A DNA stretch of 64,000 nt from Nocardiopsis listeri NBRC 13360 (GCF_001570765.1 NZ_BCSH01000006.1:62001-126000); one strand, 5' to 3'. Counted from the stretch's first letter, positions 36,479-46,873 are shown. The notes: generated by a model from the letters alone, not told the origin. Translations and numbers: made by a program.

Positions 36479-36717
36479 CGGTCACCACCTGTCGGAACTC
36501 GTCCATCGTCACTTCCATGAACCATTGATCGCCTTGTCGACCTGTCCACAGATCGACGGCGAGTGGAACGCACGGCGGATCACGGCAGTCCGCGCGTACA
36601 GGGCTCTCCCACCGACGGATCGCGCGGTGCGCGGAATCGGGTCGTCCTCGCACTGCCGAGGACGGGACGACTCGTGGGGAAGGCCTCGGGGACGATCCTA
36701 TGTGTGAGGCACCCCCG

Positions 36718-36733
36718 GGTTTCACGCGAAACA
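36718..36733. other. parS-like site (degenerate)
   Basis: GGTTTCACGCGAAACA, two mismatches to the consensus, upstream of rsmG. Confidence 0.6.
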
Positions 36734-36813
36734 CATCCCCCGGGTCACTCGAACCGAAGGAAGACGCCTGAGCGGAGCTCCGGCCCCCTCCCCCGGACAT
36801 ACGTCGGGGGCGA

Positions 36814-36829
36814 TGTTTCACGTGAAACA
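36814..36829. other. parS site inside a 36-bp palindrome
   Basis: Perfect consensus. Positions 36804-36839 are a perfect palindrome (left half TCGGGGGCGATGTTTCAC), 16 bp beyond the jag stop, so it may double as its terminator. Confidence 0.97.
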
Positions 36830-36854
36830 TCGCCCCCGAGGATGCCGCTTCCGG

Positions 36855-37379
36855 TCAGTCCGCCGGACGCACCACCACGTAACGGTTGGGCTCCTCGCCC
36901 TCCGACTCACTGCGCAGGCCGGCGGCGGCGACCGCGTCGTGCACGACCTTGCGCTCGAACGGGGTCATCGGCTCCAGCGAGCGGGACTCACCGGAATCCT
37001 TGACCTTGTTCGCCGCGTCGGTACCGATCTGGAAGAGCACCTTGCGGCGCCCCTCCCGGTAGCCACCGATGTCCAGCATGAGTCGGCTGCGCTCACCGGT
37101 CGCCCGATGCACCGCGAGGCGGGTCAGCTCCTGGAGCGCCTCCAGAACCTCACCCTCGTCACCGATCAGCTCGTCCAGGGTGGCACCGACGACCGAGACC
37201 ATCGCACGGTCACCCTCGACGTCCATGTCGATGTCGCCGTCGAAGTCCGCGATGTCGAGGAGACCCTCGATGTAGTCCGCGGCGATGTCGCCCTCGTTCT
37301 CCAGGGCCTCGATATCGATACCGGCCTCGGGTGCCTGGGCCACCGCTACGCCGCCGTTCTCTTCCTCGCTACGTCCCAC
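36855..37379 (-). CDS. jag: RNA-binding protein Jag/KhpB (KH and R3H domains)
   Basis: A 174-residue cytosolic RNA-binding protein. The KH-like part contains GATLDELIGDEGEVLEALQE (GxxGxxL loop region) and LTRLAVHRATGERSRLMLDI. The R3H part has LEPMTPFERKVVHDAVAAAG, then SESEGEEPNRYVVVRPA. The Jag_N domain present in firmicutes is absent. In other bacteria KhpB/EloR regulates cell elongation. Starts at GTG 37379, between yidC and rsmG as usual. Confidence 0.93.
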   Translation of the reverse strand: MGRSEEENGGVAVAQAPEAGIDIEALENEGDIAADYIEGLLDIADFDGDIDMDVEGDRAMVSVVGATLDELIGDEGEVLEALQELTRLAVHRATGERSRLMLDIGGYREGRRKVLFQIGTDAANKVKDSGESRSLEPMTPFERKVVHDAVAAAGLRSESEGEEPNRYVVVRPAD

Positions 37380-37486
37380 AGCGTTCCCGTCTCCTCATAT
37401 CCGTCGGTCCCTGGCCGTCGTACGCCTCAGGGGCATTGTCGCCTGCGCACTCGAAAGTCGCCGCGGCCGACACGAAACAGGGGGCC

Positions 37487-38425
37487 CTAGTTGGAACCGC
37501 CGCTGCGCTTGGAGCGCGTCTGCTTCTTCGGCTGCCTGCGTTCGATCTTAGGCTGTTCCGTCGGCTCCGGAGCGGTTTCGGCGACCTTCTTACGACCGAG
37601 CATGCCCTTGGCCGAGCCCTTGGTGGAGTTGCCCTTCGCGGTCGTGGCCTCCTCGCCCGGAGCCGGCTGGTTCCGGTACAGGAAGTGCTGCTGCACCATG
37701 GTCCACACGTTGGAGGTCACCCAGTAGACCAGGACACCGATCGGCATCATGAGACCGAAGAGCCCGAAGAGGGGCGCCATGTACATCATGATCTTCTGGG
37801 TCTGCATCATCGGGTTGTCGGGCTGCTGCGCGATGCTCCGCTTGATGCTCTGACGCATGGTCAGGAACGTCGTCGTGCCCATCAGCACACAGGCGATGGC
37901 GATGACGATCTTCGCCATGATGGGGTCGGTGGCCCCCAACGCCTCGAGGTCCTCGGGCGAGGTGTTGAACTGGGCCGCGACGGGCGCGTGGAAGATCAGC
38001 GCCTCACGAGCGCTGTCGACCAACTCCTGGGTGAAGCCGAACTGCACCTTGCCCTCGGCCACACCGCGCAGCACGCTGAACAGGGAGAAGAACACCGGCA
38101 TCTGGAGCAGCAACGGGAGGCAGCCCATGATGGGGTTGGTGCCGCTCTCCTGGTACAGCTTCATCGACTCCCGCTGGAGTCGCTCCTTGTCGTGCTTGTA
38201 GCGCTCCCGAAGCTTGGCGATCTTCGGTTGCACTTCCTGCATCTTGCGCTGCGTGTTCATCTGCTTGACGAACAACGGCACCATCAGTAGACGCATGATG
38301 GCGGTCAGCAGCACGATGGACAGGCCCCAGGCCCACCCACTGTCGGGGTCCAGACCAACGAAGGCCAGACCCGAGTGGATCCAGACCAACACGTGGCCGA
38401 TGATGTTGTAAAGCCAGTCGAGCAC
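37487..38425 (-). CDS. yidC: Membrane protein insertase YidC
   Basis: A 312-residue insertase that helps fold and integrate inner-membrane proteins. It lacks the large periplasmic domain of the Gram-negative form. Core: SIVLLTAIMRLLMVPLFVKQ with the groove Arg, then NTQRKMQEVQPKIAKLRERY and GCLPLLLQMPVFFSLFSVLR. The final segment is GLMMPIGVLVYWVTSNVWTM, followed by a basic tail (QKIERRQPKKQTRSKRSG region). Downstream of yidD in the origin operon. Confidence 0.96.
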   Translation of the reverse strand: MLDWLYNIIGHVLVWIHSGLAFVGLDPDSGWAWGLSIVLLTAIMRLLMVPLFVKQMNTQRKMQEVQPKIAKLRERYKHDKERLQRESMKLYQESGTNPIMGCLPLLLQMPVFFSLFSVLRGVAEGKVQFGFTQELVDSAREALIFHAPVAAQFNTSPEDLEALGATDPIMAKIVIAIACVLMGTTTFLTMRQSIKRSIAQQPDNPMMQTQKIMMYMAPLFGLFGLMMPIGVLVYWVTSNVWTMVQQHFLYRNQPAPGEEATTAKGNSTKGSAKGMLGRKKVAETAPEPTEQPKIERRQPKKQTRSKRSGGSN

Positions 38426-38453
38426 CGGCCAACTCCTCGGTGATTCGGTTCAG

Positions 38454-38768
38454 CTACTGGTCCCCGGAAGCGGTGCCGGTCTGCCCGGTTCCGCCCGTAG
38501 ACTCCTCGGACTCCTCGTTCCGGCGCCCTCGGGGCGGCGGAACCGGATCAAGTCCTCCGGGGTTGAAGGGATGACAACGGGCGATACGCCTGACGGCGAG
38601 CCACCACCCGTACAACGCTCCATGCACGCGCAACGCCTCTACGGCGTACGCGCTGCACGAAGGATAGAAGCGACAGACCGGTGGAAAGAGCGGGCTGATG
38701 AAACGCTGATACCCGCGGATCGGCAGGATCCACAACCGTGCGAACGCCGTCGGTCTGTGCTCGGTCAT
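38454..38768 (-). CDS. yidD: Membrane protein insertion efficiency factor YidD
   Basis: A 104-residue small protein of the YidD/haemolysin family, with [20 protein letters not shown] and [20 protein letters not shown] (conserved Cys pair region), then [12 protein letters not shown]. It assists YidC-dependent insertion. ATG 38768 overlaps the rnpA stop (ATGA); the alternative ATG 38780 would overlap by 16 nt. Confidence 0.95.
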   Translation of the reverse strand: MTEHRPTAFARLWILPIRGYQRFISPLFPPVCRFYPSCSAYAVEALRVHGALYGWWLAVRRIARCHPFNPGGLDPVPPPRGRRNEESEESTGGTGQTGTASGDQ

Positions 38769-39253
38769 CGGCTCGTCCACCGTTCTGCGCCCTCGTCGGG
38801 GCGGCGGTTCCCGTCTGTTCCGCTGATCGCGGGGGCGCTCGTGGCGGGCCTTCGCCCACCACGGCCGCCCCGCCCTCGCGAGGCCCCACGGGGTCGCTGG
38901 GCCGCGGCGATCGTGCTGTCGAGTCGTACCGCCAGGTCCTCCTGGCGCAGCTGGGCGGCGAGAGGTTTGGCACGTACTACCAGCAGGCTACCGTTTGGCA
39001 GAACACCCAATCGTTCCCGCATCAGGTGGCGCAGCCTGCGCTGTACGCGCTTGCGCACCACCGCTCCCCCGACGGCCTTGCTCACGACGAGACCGATCCG
39101 TGGCGGATCCGCTCGTTCGCAGGTCTCCGGGGAATCGGAACGCTGCGGGGCGAGGTAGACCACGCCCAGGGCGTCGCTCGAAGCGCGTCGCCCCGAACGC
39201 ATGACCGATCCGAACTCGGCGCTGTGACGCATCCGGTTCCGTGGCGACAGCAT
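38765..39253 (-). CDS. rnpA: Ribonuclease P protein component
   Basis: Protein subunit of RNase P, which trims the 5' leader of tRNAs. The 162-residue product starts [20 protein letters not shown] at ATG 39253, with GGAGGAA upstream; a 24-codon longer frame is discounted. The RNP-binding motif is [18 protein letters not shown]. The C-terminal 50 residues are a Gly/Arg/Pro-rich extension. The operon order rpmH-rnpA-yidD-yidC is universal. Confidence 0.95.
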   Translation of the reverse strand: MLSPRNRMRHSAEFGSVMRSGRRASSDALGVVYLAPQRSDSPETCERADPPRIGLVVSKAVGGAVVRKRVQRRLRHLMRERLGVLPNGSLLVVRAKPLAAQLRQEDLAVRLDSTIAAAQRPRGASRGRGGRGGRRPATSAPAISGTDGNRRPDEGAERWTSR

Positions 39254-39326
39254 CGGTGTTCCTCCGGGAGGGGTGCGGGCACCACCGGACCTCACACTCG
39301 CAACGGCCGGCGTGCCACACGACAAA

Positions 39327-39358
39327 GGGACCGGCCGGCGAGAAGGCCGGACGGTCCC
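39327..39358 (-). terminator. Hairpin between rpmH and rnpA
   Basis: GGGACCG / CGGTCCC outer stem with an inner GCCGGC-type helix, 27 bp after the rpmH stop. May attenuate transcription or mark processing so that rpmH is made in excess of rnpA. Confidence 0.6.
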
Positions 39359-39384
39359 AGTGAAGACTTGAGGCTTCGCGTGGC

Positions 39385-39528
39385 CTAGTGGCTCACGGTC
39401 AGCGCGGAGCGTCCCTTACGGCGACGCGAGGCGATGATGGCGCGACCGGCGCGCGTACGCATGCGCAGCCGGAAGCCGTGGACCTTCGCGCGACGCCGGT
39501 TGTTCGGCTGAAACGTACGCTTGCTCAC
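39385..39528 (-). CDS. rpmH: 50S ribosomal protein L34
   Basis: A 47-residue very basic protein starting at GTG 39528: [19 protein letters not shown], then [20 protein letters not shown] and LTVSH, ending at TAG 39385-39387. This is the canonical L34 sequence. TGGAG precedes the start. First gene of the leftward operon. Confidence 0.98.
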   Translation of the reverse strand: MSKRTFQPNNRRRAKVHGFRLRMRTRAGRAIIASRRRKGRSALTVSH

Positions 39529-40283
39529 TACTGGCTCCAGGGGCGTGTCAGGAAAATACTACGACAGACCCCCATGATATGCGGGTCCTTACAGTGCGTT
39601 CGCCGTGGCCGCGACGTCGTGCGGATGAACACACACGAGCGCAGGCAGAATCAACGGCATAAGCATAAAGAAGATACGACCTGGTCGGGTCGGGGTCAAA
39701 TCAGACCCGGCCTCGTCGGTCCGGGGCAACCGGAACGGGGCGCCGAAACCGGTGTCGGGCACCACTGGGCGCCGGTTGCCCACACGCCTGTGGACAAGTG
39801 GGCGTCCACAGGGCTCGAAGGTTCCACAGAGGGGTGAGGGCTGTGGATAACCTCGACCTGTGGATAACTTGCCGGCGGCGGCCGCCCAGGGCTCGAAAAT
39901 CCTGTGGACGGGCGCCTTACACATACCTTGACCTGCTGATTGTGGATAACTTCCGACTGTGCACGACCAGCTGCCATCCTGTGGATAAACCTGTGCACAA
40001 CGTGTGGACAACTGCGAGAACCTGTGGATACCCGAAGGTAGTCAAAGCCTTGGCGACCGACCGGCGAACGAGTTGTCCACAGGGTGGTTCCAGGCGGGAA
40101 GTCCGGTTTCCCATCGGAGGTCCTGCCCCGACACCTCCCCCAGGGGAGGACAATGGAAGCAGTGGCCCCCGGACCCACGCACGGAAGTGACACGCAACAC
40201 CCTCTCCCCCGTCCCCTCAACGCCTCCGAGCAACCCACCCGAACAGATTCGCATCGAAGGGACAGCAACCATGGCAGGTCACC
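39529..40283. promoter_or_regulatory. rpmH-dnaA spacer with DnaA boxes
   Basis: 755-bp spacer without a gene. Boxes: TGTGGACAA 39789-39797, TGTGGATAA 39842-39850, 39859-39867, 39941-39949 and 39980-39988, TGTGGACAA 40003-40011, and TTGTCCACA 40073-40081, plus near-matches (TGTGGACGG 39903, TGTGCACAA 39992, TGTGGATAC 40023). Most point the same way. Together with the boxes downstream of dnaA this makes a two-sided arrangement. The likely role is dnaA autoregulation or a second origin half. Confidence 0.85.
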
Positions 40284-42317
40284 TTGGCTGACGCACAGGT
40301 CAACCTCGCAATGGTCTGGTCGAGCGTGTTGGACGGGATCGACAACGACGCCCTCCCCGCTCACCAGCGCGCCTGGCTGCCTCAAACCCGTCCACTCGGC
40401 CTGATCGAGGACACCGCACTGATCGCGGCGCCCAACGAGTTCACGAAGAAGGTCCTGGAGAGCCGTCTCTACCCGGCGATCAGCAAAGCGCTCTCCGCAC
40501 ACCTGGGGCGGGAGATCCGGGTCGCGGTGACCGTCGACCCCACCGCCGTGCCCACTCCGCCTCCGACCCCGACTTCCCCGGGCCACTATGGCGGCCCGGA
40601 CCGGTTCCCCGTGAGCCGGGACCAGCCCCGGCCCGTGCCCGGCGACCCGCCGTCGAACCCGAACCCGCAGCAGGGGCCGCAGACGTACCAAGAGCCCCGC
40701 GGGCAGCACGCGCGGCCGGCGTCACCACACCCGGCCGAGGCTCTGGGCGCCCACACCCTCGGACAGGGCACCGAGCAGGCCGACCTGCTCGGCTCGGACC
40801 AGCCGTACGCGGGTCCCCGCTACGACCCCGCCCCCGAAGCCTGGCCGGCCACCGACACCGGTGAACCCCGGTACCCGGCGCAACGTCATGGCGCACCTCC
40901 GGACGTCTCCGGACCCGACTCCCCGCCGGCGGCCGCCTCCCACGTGCCCGAGGGCCCGGCGGAGCCGGCCGCCGAGCCCCCCGCGTCCTGGGGTTCCTCC
41001 AGCGGTTGGCCCACCCAGGAGCAGCTGTGGCAGCAGCAGGGGTGGGGTGAGGCCGGTTGGGAGCAGCCCAACCGCTGGGAGACCCCGGCGCAGGAGGCCC
41101 CCGTGGCCCCACGGTCGACCGAGCCCTCCACGGCCCCGGCCCCCGAGCCGACCCCCTCCCCGGCTCCACGCCCGGAGGGTTCCGAGGGGTCCGCCGAACC
41201 GGTGCCCGCGCCGTCCGAGAGGGACCTCACCGCGTCTCCCAAGTCTCCGCCGGGGCGGTCCCCCGAGATCCCACCGGGCGACTACGCGCGCCTGAACCCG
41301 AAGTACACCTTCGACACCTTCGTCATAGGGTCCAGCAACCGGTTCGCGCACGCGGCGTCGGTGGCCGCGGCGGAGGCGCCCGCCAAGGCGTACAACCCGC
41401 TGTTCATCCACGGCGGTTCCGGACTGGGCAAGACCCACCTGCTACACGCCATCGGCCACTACACCCACCGGCTCTACGAGGGCTCGCGGGTGCGCTACGT
41501 CAGCTCCGAGGAGTTCACCAACGAGTTCATCAACTCGATCCGGGACGGCAAGGCGGACGGGTTCCGTCGTCGTTACCGGGACATCGACGTGCTCCTGGTG
41601 GACGACATCCAGTTCCTGGAGAACAAGGAGCAGACGCAGGAGGAGTTCTTCCACACCTTCAACACGCTGCACAACTCCGACAAGCAGATCGTCATCTCCA
41701 GCGACCGTCCGCCCAAGCAGCTGACGACGCTGGAGGACCGGATGCGCAGCCGGTTCGAGTGGGGGCTGCTCACCGACGTCCAGCCCCCCGAGCTGGAGAC
41801 GCGCATCGCCATCCTGCGGAAGAAGGCCGCGCAGGAGGGGTTGGCGGCACCGCCGGAGGTGCTGGAGTTCATCGCCAGCAAGATCTCGACCAACATCCGC
41901 GAACTCGAGGGCGCGTTGATCCGCGTCACCGCCTTCGCCAGCCTCAATCGGCAGTCGGTCGACCTGGACCTGACCGGACAGGTGCTGCGGGACCTGGTGC
42001 CCAACAGCGAGGTCCCCGAGATCACGGCGAGCTCGATCATGTCCCAGACCGCCGCCTACTTCGGATTGAGCCTGGAGGACCTGTGCGGGACCTCGCGTTC
42101 GCGGGTGCTGGTGACGGCCCGACAGATCGCGATGTACCTGTGCCGTGAGCTGACGGACCTGTCGTTGCCCAAGATCGGCCAGCAGTTCGGCCGGGACCAC
42201 ACCACCGTCATGCACGCGGACCGCAAGGTCCGAGCCCTGATGGCCGAGCGCCGCTCGATCTACAACCAGGTGCACGAGCTCACCAGCCGGATCAAGGACC
42301 AGCCCACGCTGACCTGA
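40284..42317 (+). CDS. dnaA: Chromosomal replication initiator protein DnaA
   Basis: AAA+ initiator that binds DnaA boxes and melts oriC. The 677-residue protein has domain I (about 1-90), a Pro/Gly/Glu-rich domain II linker of about 240 residues, typical of streptomycete-like DnaA, and the AAA+ domain. Walker A is [20 protein letters not shown], Walker [21 protein letters not shown], sensor 1 [12 protein letters not shown]. Domain IV carries the DnaA signature [19 protein letters not shown]. Translation probably starts at TTG 40284 ([20 protein letters not shown]); an ATG at 40271 is out of frame. Confidence 0.97.
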   Translation: MADAQVNLAMVWSSVLDGIDNDALPAHQRAWLPQTRPLGLIEDTALIAAPNEFTKKVLESRLYPAISKALSAHLGREIRVAVTVDPTAVPTPPPTPTSPGHYGGPDRFPVSRDQPRPVPGDPPSNPNPQQGPQTYQEPRGQHARPASPHPAEALGAHTLGQGTEQADLLGSDQPYAGPRYDPAPEAWPATDTGEPRYPAQRHGAPPDVSGPDSPPAAASHVPEGPAEPAAEPPASWGSSSGWPTQEQLWQQQGWGEAGWEQPNRWETPAQEAPVAPRSTEPSTAPAPEPTPSPAPRPEGSEGSAEPVPAPSERDLTASPKSPPGRSPEIPPGDYARLNPKYTFDTFVIGSSNRFAHAASVAAAEAPAKAYNPLFIHGGSGLGKTHLLHAIGHYTHRLYEGSRVRYVSSEEFTNEFINSIRDGKADGFRRRYRDIDVLLVDDIQFLENKEQTQEEFFHTFNTLHNSDKQIVISSDRPPKQLTTLEDRMRSRFEWGLLTDVQPPELETRIAILRKKAAQEGLAAPPEVLEFIASKISTNIRELEGALIRVTAFASLNRQSVDLDLTGQVLRDLVPNSEVPEITASSIMSQTAAYFGLSLEDLCGTSRSRVLVTARQIAMYLCRELTDLSLPKIGQQFGRDHTTVMHADRKVRALMAERRSIYNQVHELTSRIKDQPTLT

Positions 42318-42457
42318 CCGCCCGTCGACGTGTCGACAAGGGGACACGTGCACAAGGGGAGAAGAGGGGTGCCGCCGAGCGGTGCCCCTCTTCTCCTGTC
42401 CGTGCCGGGCCGTACCCGCCCGGCGCTCCTTCGACCGATCGACCTGTGCACGGGCCC

Positions 42458-42483
42458 GACGGGGTCGACTCGTCGACCCCGTC
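42458..42483. repeat. GTCGAC palindrome downstream of dnaA
   Basis: Perfect 12-bp arms GACGGGGTCGAC / GTCGACCCCGTC separated by 2 nt; a further GTCGACGTGTCGACA lies at 42323-42337. May terminate dnaA transcription. Confidence 0.7.
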
Positions 42484-43114
42484 TCCGGGCGGCCCACGGT
42501 CTCCACAGCCCCAGGGAAGCGCCCCGCGAGTTATCCACAGGCTTGTGCGGGGGTATCGCCGATCAAGAGCGATAGGCGAGTGTCGTACCGGGGCCGTGGT
42601 GTCCGTGCCCGAAGCCGACCGTTCGTCCTGCTTTCCAGGGCCTTCGCGGACTGTCGGTCCCCTCACAGTGGCGCCGGGCCGGATCGCGCGCACACCGTGA
42701 CAACGGGCGATGGAGAGGACTTCGGAAGGGCCTGTGGATAACCCTGTGCACAGAGCCTTTGCCCAGGTTCGCGCGTTATGCGAGTGGGCCCCAAAATTTT
42801 TTTCGCCGACTTTCCGCGAAGTTATCCACAGGAGGAGGACCAAATCTGTGGACAACGCTGTGGATAACCTGTGGACAACCCCTCTCAGCCTGTGGGTAAC
42901 CCGGGGTAGCCCTGTGGACATGAGAACCCGTCATCGGATCATCGAACCACCGGCTGCTGTGTACAACTAGGGGAAAACCTGTGGACGGACCTGTGGACGG
43001 GGTGTGGAAAAACTAGGGGCCTCGATTTTCGTCCACAGCCGACCCGAGTTACACACAGGGTCATCCACAGGGCCTGTGGACAAAAATCTCCGGAGTGACC
43101 TGCGAAAACAAGGG

Positions 43115-43149
43115 TTATCCACATTATCCACAGGCCCTACTACTACTAC
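43115..43149. other. oriC basal unwinding element (tandem DnaA boxes, GC cluster, DnaA trios)
   Basis: Two abutting boxes TTATCCACATTATCCACA (43115-43132), a GC cluster GGCCC, then TACTACTACTAC (43138-43149). The order and spacing match the DnaA-box/GC-cluster/DnaA-trio architecture described for Bacillus subtilis, in which DnaA moves from the boxes onto single-stranded trios. Confidence 0.75.
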
Positions 43150-43483
43150 GCACCTTCCTTAGCTCAAATGTGGCTTCAAAGCCGCTCCGCGGAAAATCTG
43201 TGGACAACGCCCCGAGATCGAGGTGACGGCGGTCCGGTGCCGAGCCGGCAGCGACAGCGGAGGAATCCGGGTAACGTGTGTTCTCGCCCCTGTCCTGCGC
43301 CGCTCTCGATCTGAGCGGTGACCCCAACGGGATCCGAGACGGCTCCACGTGGTTCGGACCTGCACTCACGCCGGTTCGTCCACACCCTGTCGATGGAGCC
43401 CCCGGTAGACCCAAGAGACACCCACGAGCTGCAACGTTGAGGCTGCGACCGATCCAACGGTCGTGCGGAAAGTGAGTCGGAAA

Positions 43484-44623
43484 GTGAAGTTCCGGGTCGA
43501 ACGCGACGTACTGGCCGACGCTGTCGCCTGGACGGCGCGCACACTGCCGACACGCCCCTCGGTGCCGGTCCTGGCCGGCATCCTCCTCGACGCCGGGGAG
43601 ACCGATGGTCGTCAGCGGGTCCGCCTGTCCGGGTTCGACTACGAGGTCTCCACCCAGGTCTCCGTGGACGTCGACATCGAGGAGGCCGGGAAGACCCTGG
43701 TCCCCGGTCGACTCCTCGCCGAGATCACCCGCAACCTTCCTCCACAGACCGTGGAGATCGCGACCGACGGTCCCAAGGCCGTCGTGACGTGCGGCAGCGC
43801 GAAGTTCACCCTGAACACCATGCCGGTGGAGGACTACCCCTCGCTTCCGGAGATGCCCGGTGTCAGCGGAACGATCGGCAGCGACGTCTTCGCCGCCGCG
43901 GTGAGTCAGGTGGCCATCGCCGCCGGTCGTGACGACACGCTTCCGATGCTCACCGGCGTTCGGGTCGAGATCGAGGGCGAGACCATCACGCTCGCCTCCA
44001 CCGACCGCTACCGACTCGCCGTGCGCGAACTGGCCTGGAAGCCCGAGAACCCGGAGCTCTCCGCGGTGGCCCTCGTTCCGGCCAAGACCCTGCACGACAC
44101 CGCCAAGTCCCTCACCTCGGGCGCCGAGGTCTCCATCGCGCTGTCCGACGGTGACAGCGGTGAGGGCATGATGGGCTTCGAAGGCGGTGGTCGTCGCACC
44201 ACCACCCGTCTGCTGGACGGTGAGTTCCCCAAGTACCGTGCGCTGTTGCCGGACACCTTCAACACGGTGGCCGAGGTCGGGCGCGCGGAGTTCGTCGAGG
44301 CGGTCAAGCGCGTCTCCCTGGTCGCCGAGCGCAACACGCCGCTCCGCCTGGCCTTCTCCCAGGGTGCTCTGGTCCTGGAGGCCGGCACCGGCGAGGACGC
44401 TCAGGCCGTGGAGACCCTCGAAGCCGACCTGGACGGCGAGGACATCCAGATCGCCTTCAACTCCGGTTACCTGCTGGACGGTCTCGGCGCCATCGGCACC
44501 GACGTGGCCCGCCTGCACTTCACCACCTCGACCAAGCCGGCGATCCTCACCGGCAAGCCGGCCGAGGAGGGTGGCGCCCCCGAATATCGCTACCTGATCA
44601 TGCCGGTGCGCCTGTCCGGCTGA
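43484..44623 (+). CDS. dnaN: DNA polymerase III sliding clamp (beta subunit)
   Basis: Ring-shaped processivity clamp. The 379-residue product starts VKFRVERDVLADAVAWTART at GTG 43484; an in-frame GTG at 43463 is possible. Three clamp domains are recognisable, with RPSVPVLAGILLDAG, LPEMPGVSGTIGSDVFAAAV and the C-terminal YLIMPVRLSG expected of DnaN. First gene right of oriC, followed after 112 bp by gnd, as in other actinomycetes. Confidence 0.97.
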   Translation: MKFRVERDVLADAVAWTARTLPTRPSVPVLAGILLDAGETDGRQRVRLSGFDYEVSTQVSVDVDIEEAGKTLVPGRLLAEITRNLPPQTVEIATDGPKAVVTCGSAKFTLNTMPVEDYPSLPEMPGVSGTIGSDVFAAAVSQVAIAAGRDDTLPMLTGVRVEIEGETITLASTDRYRLAVRELAWKPENPELSAVALVPAKTLHDTAKSLTSGAEVSIALSDGDSGEGMMGFEGGGRRTTTRLLDGEFPKYRALLPDTFNTVAEVGRAEFVEAVKRVSLVAERNTPLRLAFSQGALVLEAGTGEDAQAVETLEADLDGEDIQIAFNSGYLLDGLGAIGTDVARLHFTTSTKPAILTGKPAEEGGAPEYRYLIMPVRLSG

Positions 44624-44735
44624 CGGATCCGGCAGACTCGAAGACCGATGTCCGCCACCCGGGCCGTGGCCTTGTCCACTTCCCGGGCAGGTCGGCTTCC
44701 ACGTGTCCAGCAGGTGTCCAAGGGGGAGCCCAAAC

Positions 44736-45647
44736 ATGCAACTCGGAATGATCGGCCTCGGCAAGATGGGCGGCAACATGGCCGCCCGACTGCGGGAGAA
44801 GGGCCACGACGTCGTCGGCTACGACGCCTCCCCCGGTGAGCGCGACGTGGAGAGCCTGGAGGCCCTCGTCGACCGACTCCAGGCCCCACGGGTCGTTTGG
44901 GTCATGGTTCCCGCCGGGGACCCGACCACGGGCACCATCGAGAAGCTGGGCGAACTCCTCTCCGAAGGCGACATCGTCATCGAGGGCGGCAACACCCACT
45001 ACGTGGACGACGCTCCCCGCGCCGAGGCGCTGAACGCCAAGGGCATCGGATACGTCGACGCCGGTGTCAGCGGTGGTGTGTGGGGACGCCAGAACGGCTA
45101 CGGGATCATGGTCGGCGGCCGTGAGGAGGACGTGGAGCGTCTGCGACCCCTCTTCGACTCGCTGACCCCCGACGAGGGCGGCGGCTTCGTGCACGCCGGT
45201 GCGGTCGGCGCCGGACACTTCGTGAAGATGGTCCACAACGGCATCGAGTACGGCATGATGCAGTCCTTCGCCGAGGGCTACGAACTGATGGTCGCCTCGG
45301 GGATCGTCAAGGACGTCCCCGGCACCTTCGAGAGTTGGCGCGAGGGCACCGTCGTCCGTTCCTGGTTGCTGGACCTGCTCGGTCTCGCCCTGGAACAGGA
45401 CCCGGACCTGTCGGAGCTGCGCGGTTACGTGCAGGACTCCGGCGAGGGACGTTGGACCGTGCAGGCCGCCGTGGACCTCGCGGTCCCGGCTCCGGCCATC
45501 ACCGCCTCGCTCTTCGCGCGCTTCGCCTCCCGGCAGCAGGACAGCGAAGCCATGAAGGTCGTCTCCGCGCTGCGCAACCAATTCGGGGGACACGCCGTCA
45601 CCAGGTCCACCGACTCCGGTGGCGAACAAGGCGAACAACAGGACTGA
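44736..45647 (+). CDS. gnd: 6-phosphogluconate dehydrogenase, short (NAD-type) form
   Basis: Oxidatively decarboxylates 6-phosphogluconate to ribulose 5-phosphate. The 303-residue product has the Rossmann motif [40 protein letters not shown], the substrate motif [20 protein letters not shown], and the catalytic Lys region [20 protein letters not shown]. The length, about 300 rather than 470, marks the short decarboxylating form. ATG 44736 follows GGGGGAG. Location between dnaN and recF is conserved in actinomycetes. Confidence 0.95.
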   Translation: MQLGMIGLGKMGGNMAARLREKGHDVVGYDASPGERDVESLEALVDRLQAPRVVWVMVPAGDPTTGTIEKLGELLSEGDIVIEGGNTHYVDDAPRAEALNAKGIGYVDAGVSGGVWGRQNGYGIMVGGREEDVERLRPLFDSLTPDEGGGFVHAGAVGAGHFVKMVHNGIEYGMMQSFAEGYELMVASGIVKDVPGTFESWREGTVVRSWLLDLLGLALEQDPDLSELRGYVQDSGEGRWTVQAAVDLAVPAPAITASLFARFASRQQDSEAMKVVSALRNQFGGHAVTRSTDSGGEQGEQQD

Positions 45648-45742
45648 TCCCTGAGACCTTCGGGGCGGCAGGGCCCGGCCCGTGCCGCCCCGCACCTTTT
45701 CCCTTTCATCACCCAGCTCCCTCGCTCCAGGAGGAAGGCCGG

Positions 45743-46873
45743 ATGTACGTTTCCCACCTGCAACTGGCCGACTTCAGGTCGTATGAATCGGCCCTGTTGG
45801 AACTCGAACCGGGCGTGAGCGTCTTCGTCGGTTCCAACGGCCAGGGCAAGACGAACCTGGTCGAGGCGATCGGTTACGTCGCGACCCTGGCCAGCCATCG
45901 GGTCTCCTCCGACACTCCGCTGGTCCGCATGGGCGCGGAACGGGCGATCGTCAGCACCCGGGTCATGCGGGACGGGCGCGACATGCTCGTCGACCTGGAG
46001 ATCAACCCGGGCAGGGCCAACCGCGCCCGGGTGAACCGGGGCGCGGCGGGGCGGCCCAGGGACATCCTCGGCATCCTGCGCAGCGTGCTGTTCGCGCCCG
46101 AGGACCTGGCCCTGGTCAAGGGCGATCCCGGAGAGCGTCGCCGTTTCCTCGACGATCTCCTGGTGGCCCGGGCCCCACGTATGGCGGGGGTGCGTTCGGA
46201 CTACGAACGGGTGCTCAAACAGCGCAACGCCCTGCTGAAGTCGGCGTCGGCACAGTTGCGCCGGCGGGCGACCCCGGACCTGAGCACCCTGGAGGTGTGG
46301 GACTCACATCTGGCCGAGACCGGCGCGGAACTGTTGGCGGCCCGGTTGGGGCTGGTCGAGGAACTGCGTCCGTTGGTGGCGAAGAACTACGCGGGACTGA
46401 CCGAATCGGGTGGGCCGGCCGTACCCACCTATCGTTCCTCGGCCGTCGAGGAGGGGGTCGAGTCGCCGCGCGACCGTCCACAGCTTGTGGACGTCCTGCT
46501 CTCGGCCCTGGCCGAGTCCAGGGAGCGCGAGCTCCAGCGGGGGGTCGGTCTGGTGGGTCCACACCGGGACGACCTACAGCTGCGGCTCGGTGAGTTGCCC
46601 GCCAAGGGCTACGCCAGTCAGGGGGAGTCGTGGTCGTACGCGCTGGCGTTCAAGTTGTCGGCGTTCGACCTGCTCAGGGCCGATGGCGACGACCCGGTCC
46701 TGATCCTGGACGACGTGTTCGCCGAACTCGACTCCGAGCGGCGCCGTCGCCTCGCCGAGCGGGTGCGTGACGCCGAACAGGTCCTGGTGACCGCCGCGAT
46801 CGGGACGGACATCCCCGAGGAACTCGTTGGTGCGAGGTTCGGGGTGCGCCGGGGGGTGGTCGAGGGTGAGTGA
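45743..46873 (+). CDS. recF: DNA replication and repair protein RecF
   Basis: SMC-like ATPase that helps load RecA at gaps. The 376-residue product starts [20 protein letters not shown] at ATG 45743 behind GGAGGAAGG. Walker [21 protein letters not shown] is near 29-48, the signature is [17 protein letters not shown], and Walker B is [21 protein letters not shown] DnaA-box-like palindrome at 46476-46492 is translated as PQLVD. The stop overlaps the DUF721 start by 8 nt. Confidence 0.96.
   Translation: MYVSHLQLADFRSYESALLELEPGVSVFVGSNGQGKTNLVEAIGYVATLASHRVSSDTPLVRMGAERAIVSTRVMRDGRDMLVDLEINPGRANRARVNRGAAGRPRDILGILRSVLFAPEDLALVKGDPGERRRFLDDLLVARAPRMAGVRSDYERVLKQRNALLKSASAQLRRRATPDLSTLEVWDSHLAETGAELLAARLGLVEELRPLVAKNYAGLTESGGPAVPTYRSSAVEEGVESPRDRPQLVDVLLSALAESRERELQRGVGLVGPHRDDLQLRLGELPAKGYASQGESWSYALAFKLSAFDLLRADGDDPVLILDDVFAELDSERRRRLAERVRDAEQVLVTAAIGTDIPEELVGARFGVRRGVVEGE
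46476..46492. other. Palindromic DnaA-box pair in recF
   Basis: GTCCACAGCTTGTGGAC, two facing DnaA-box-like half sites, inside recF coding sequence. Confidence 0.6.

Larger units (their letters stand above)
42318..43483. other. oriC: Replication origin oriC (dnaA-dnaN spacer)
   Basis: 1.17-kb spacer without a gene, dense in DnaA boxes. Exact or near-exact copies include TTATCCACA 42531-42539, 42822-42830, 43115-43123 and 43124-43132; TGTGGATAA 42733-42741 and 42859-42867; TGTGGACAA 42847-42855, 42870-42878, 43075-43083 and 43199-43207. Weaker ones: TGTGGGTAA 42891, TGTGGACAT 42913, TGTGGACGG 42980 and 42992. An A/T run (AAAATTTTTTT, 42793-42803) breaks the GC-rich background. An unwinding-element-like array is at 43115-43149. 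Confidence 0.95.

Noticed and set aside
33504-36829. CRISPR-like repeated palindromes
   Set aside because: The repeats are parS sites at irregular spacing with coding sequence between them; no spacers or cas genes.
36462-36830. Minus-strand frame beginning MFHVKHRP upstream of rsmG
   Set aside because: The MFHVKH start is a parS palindrome read as protein; RsmG similarity begins at 36478 in another frame.
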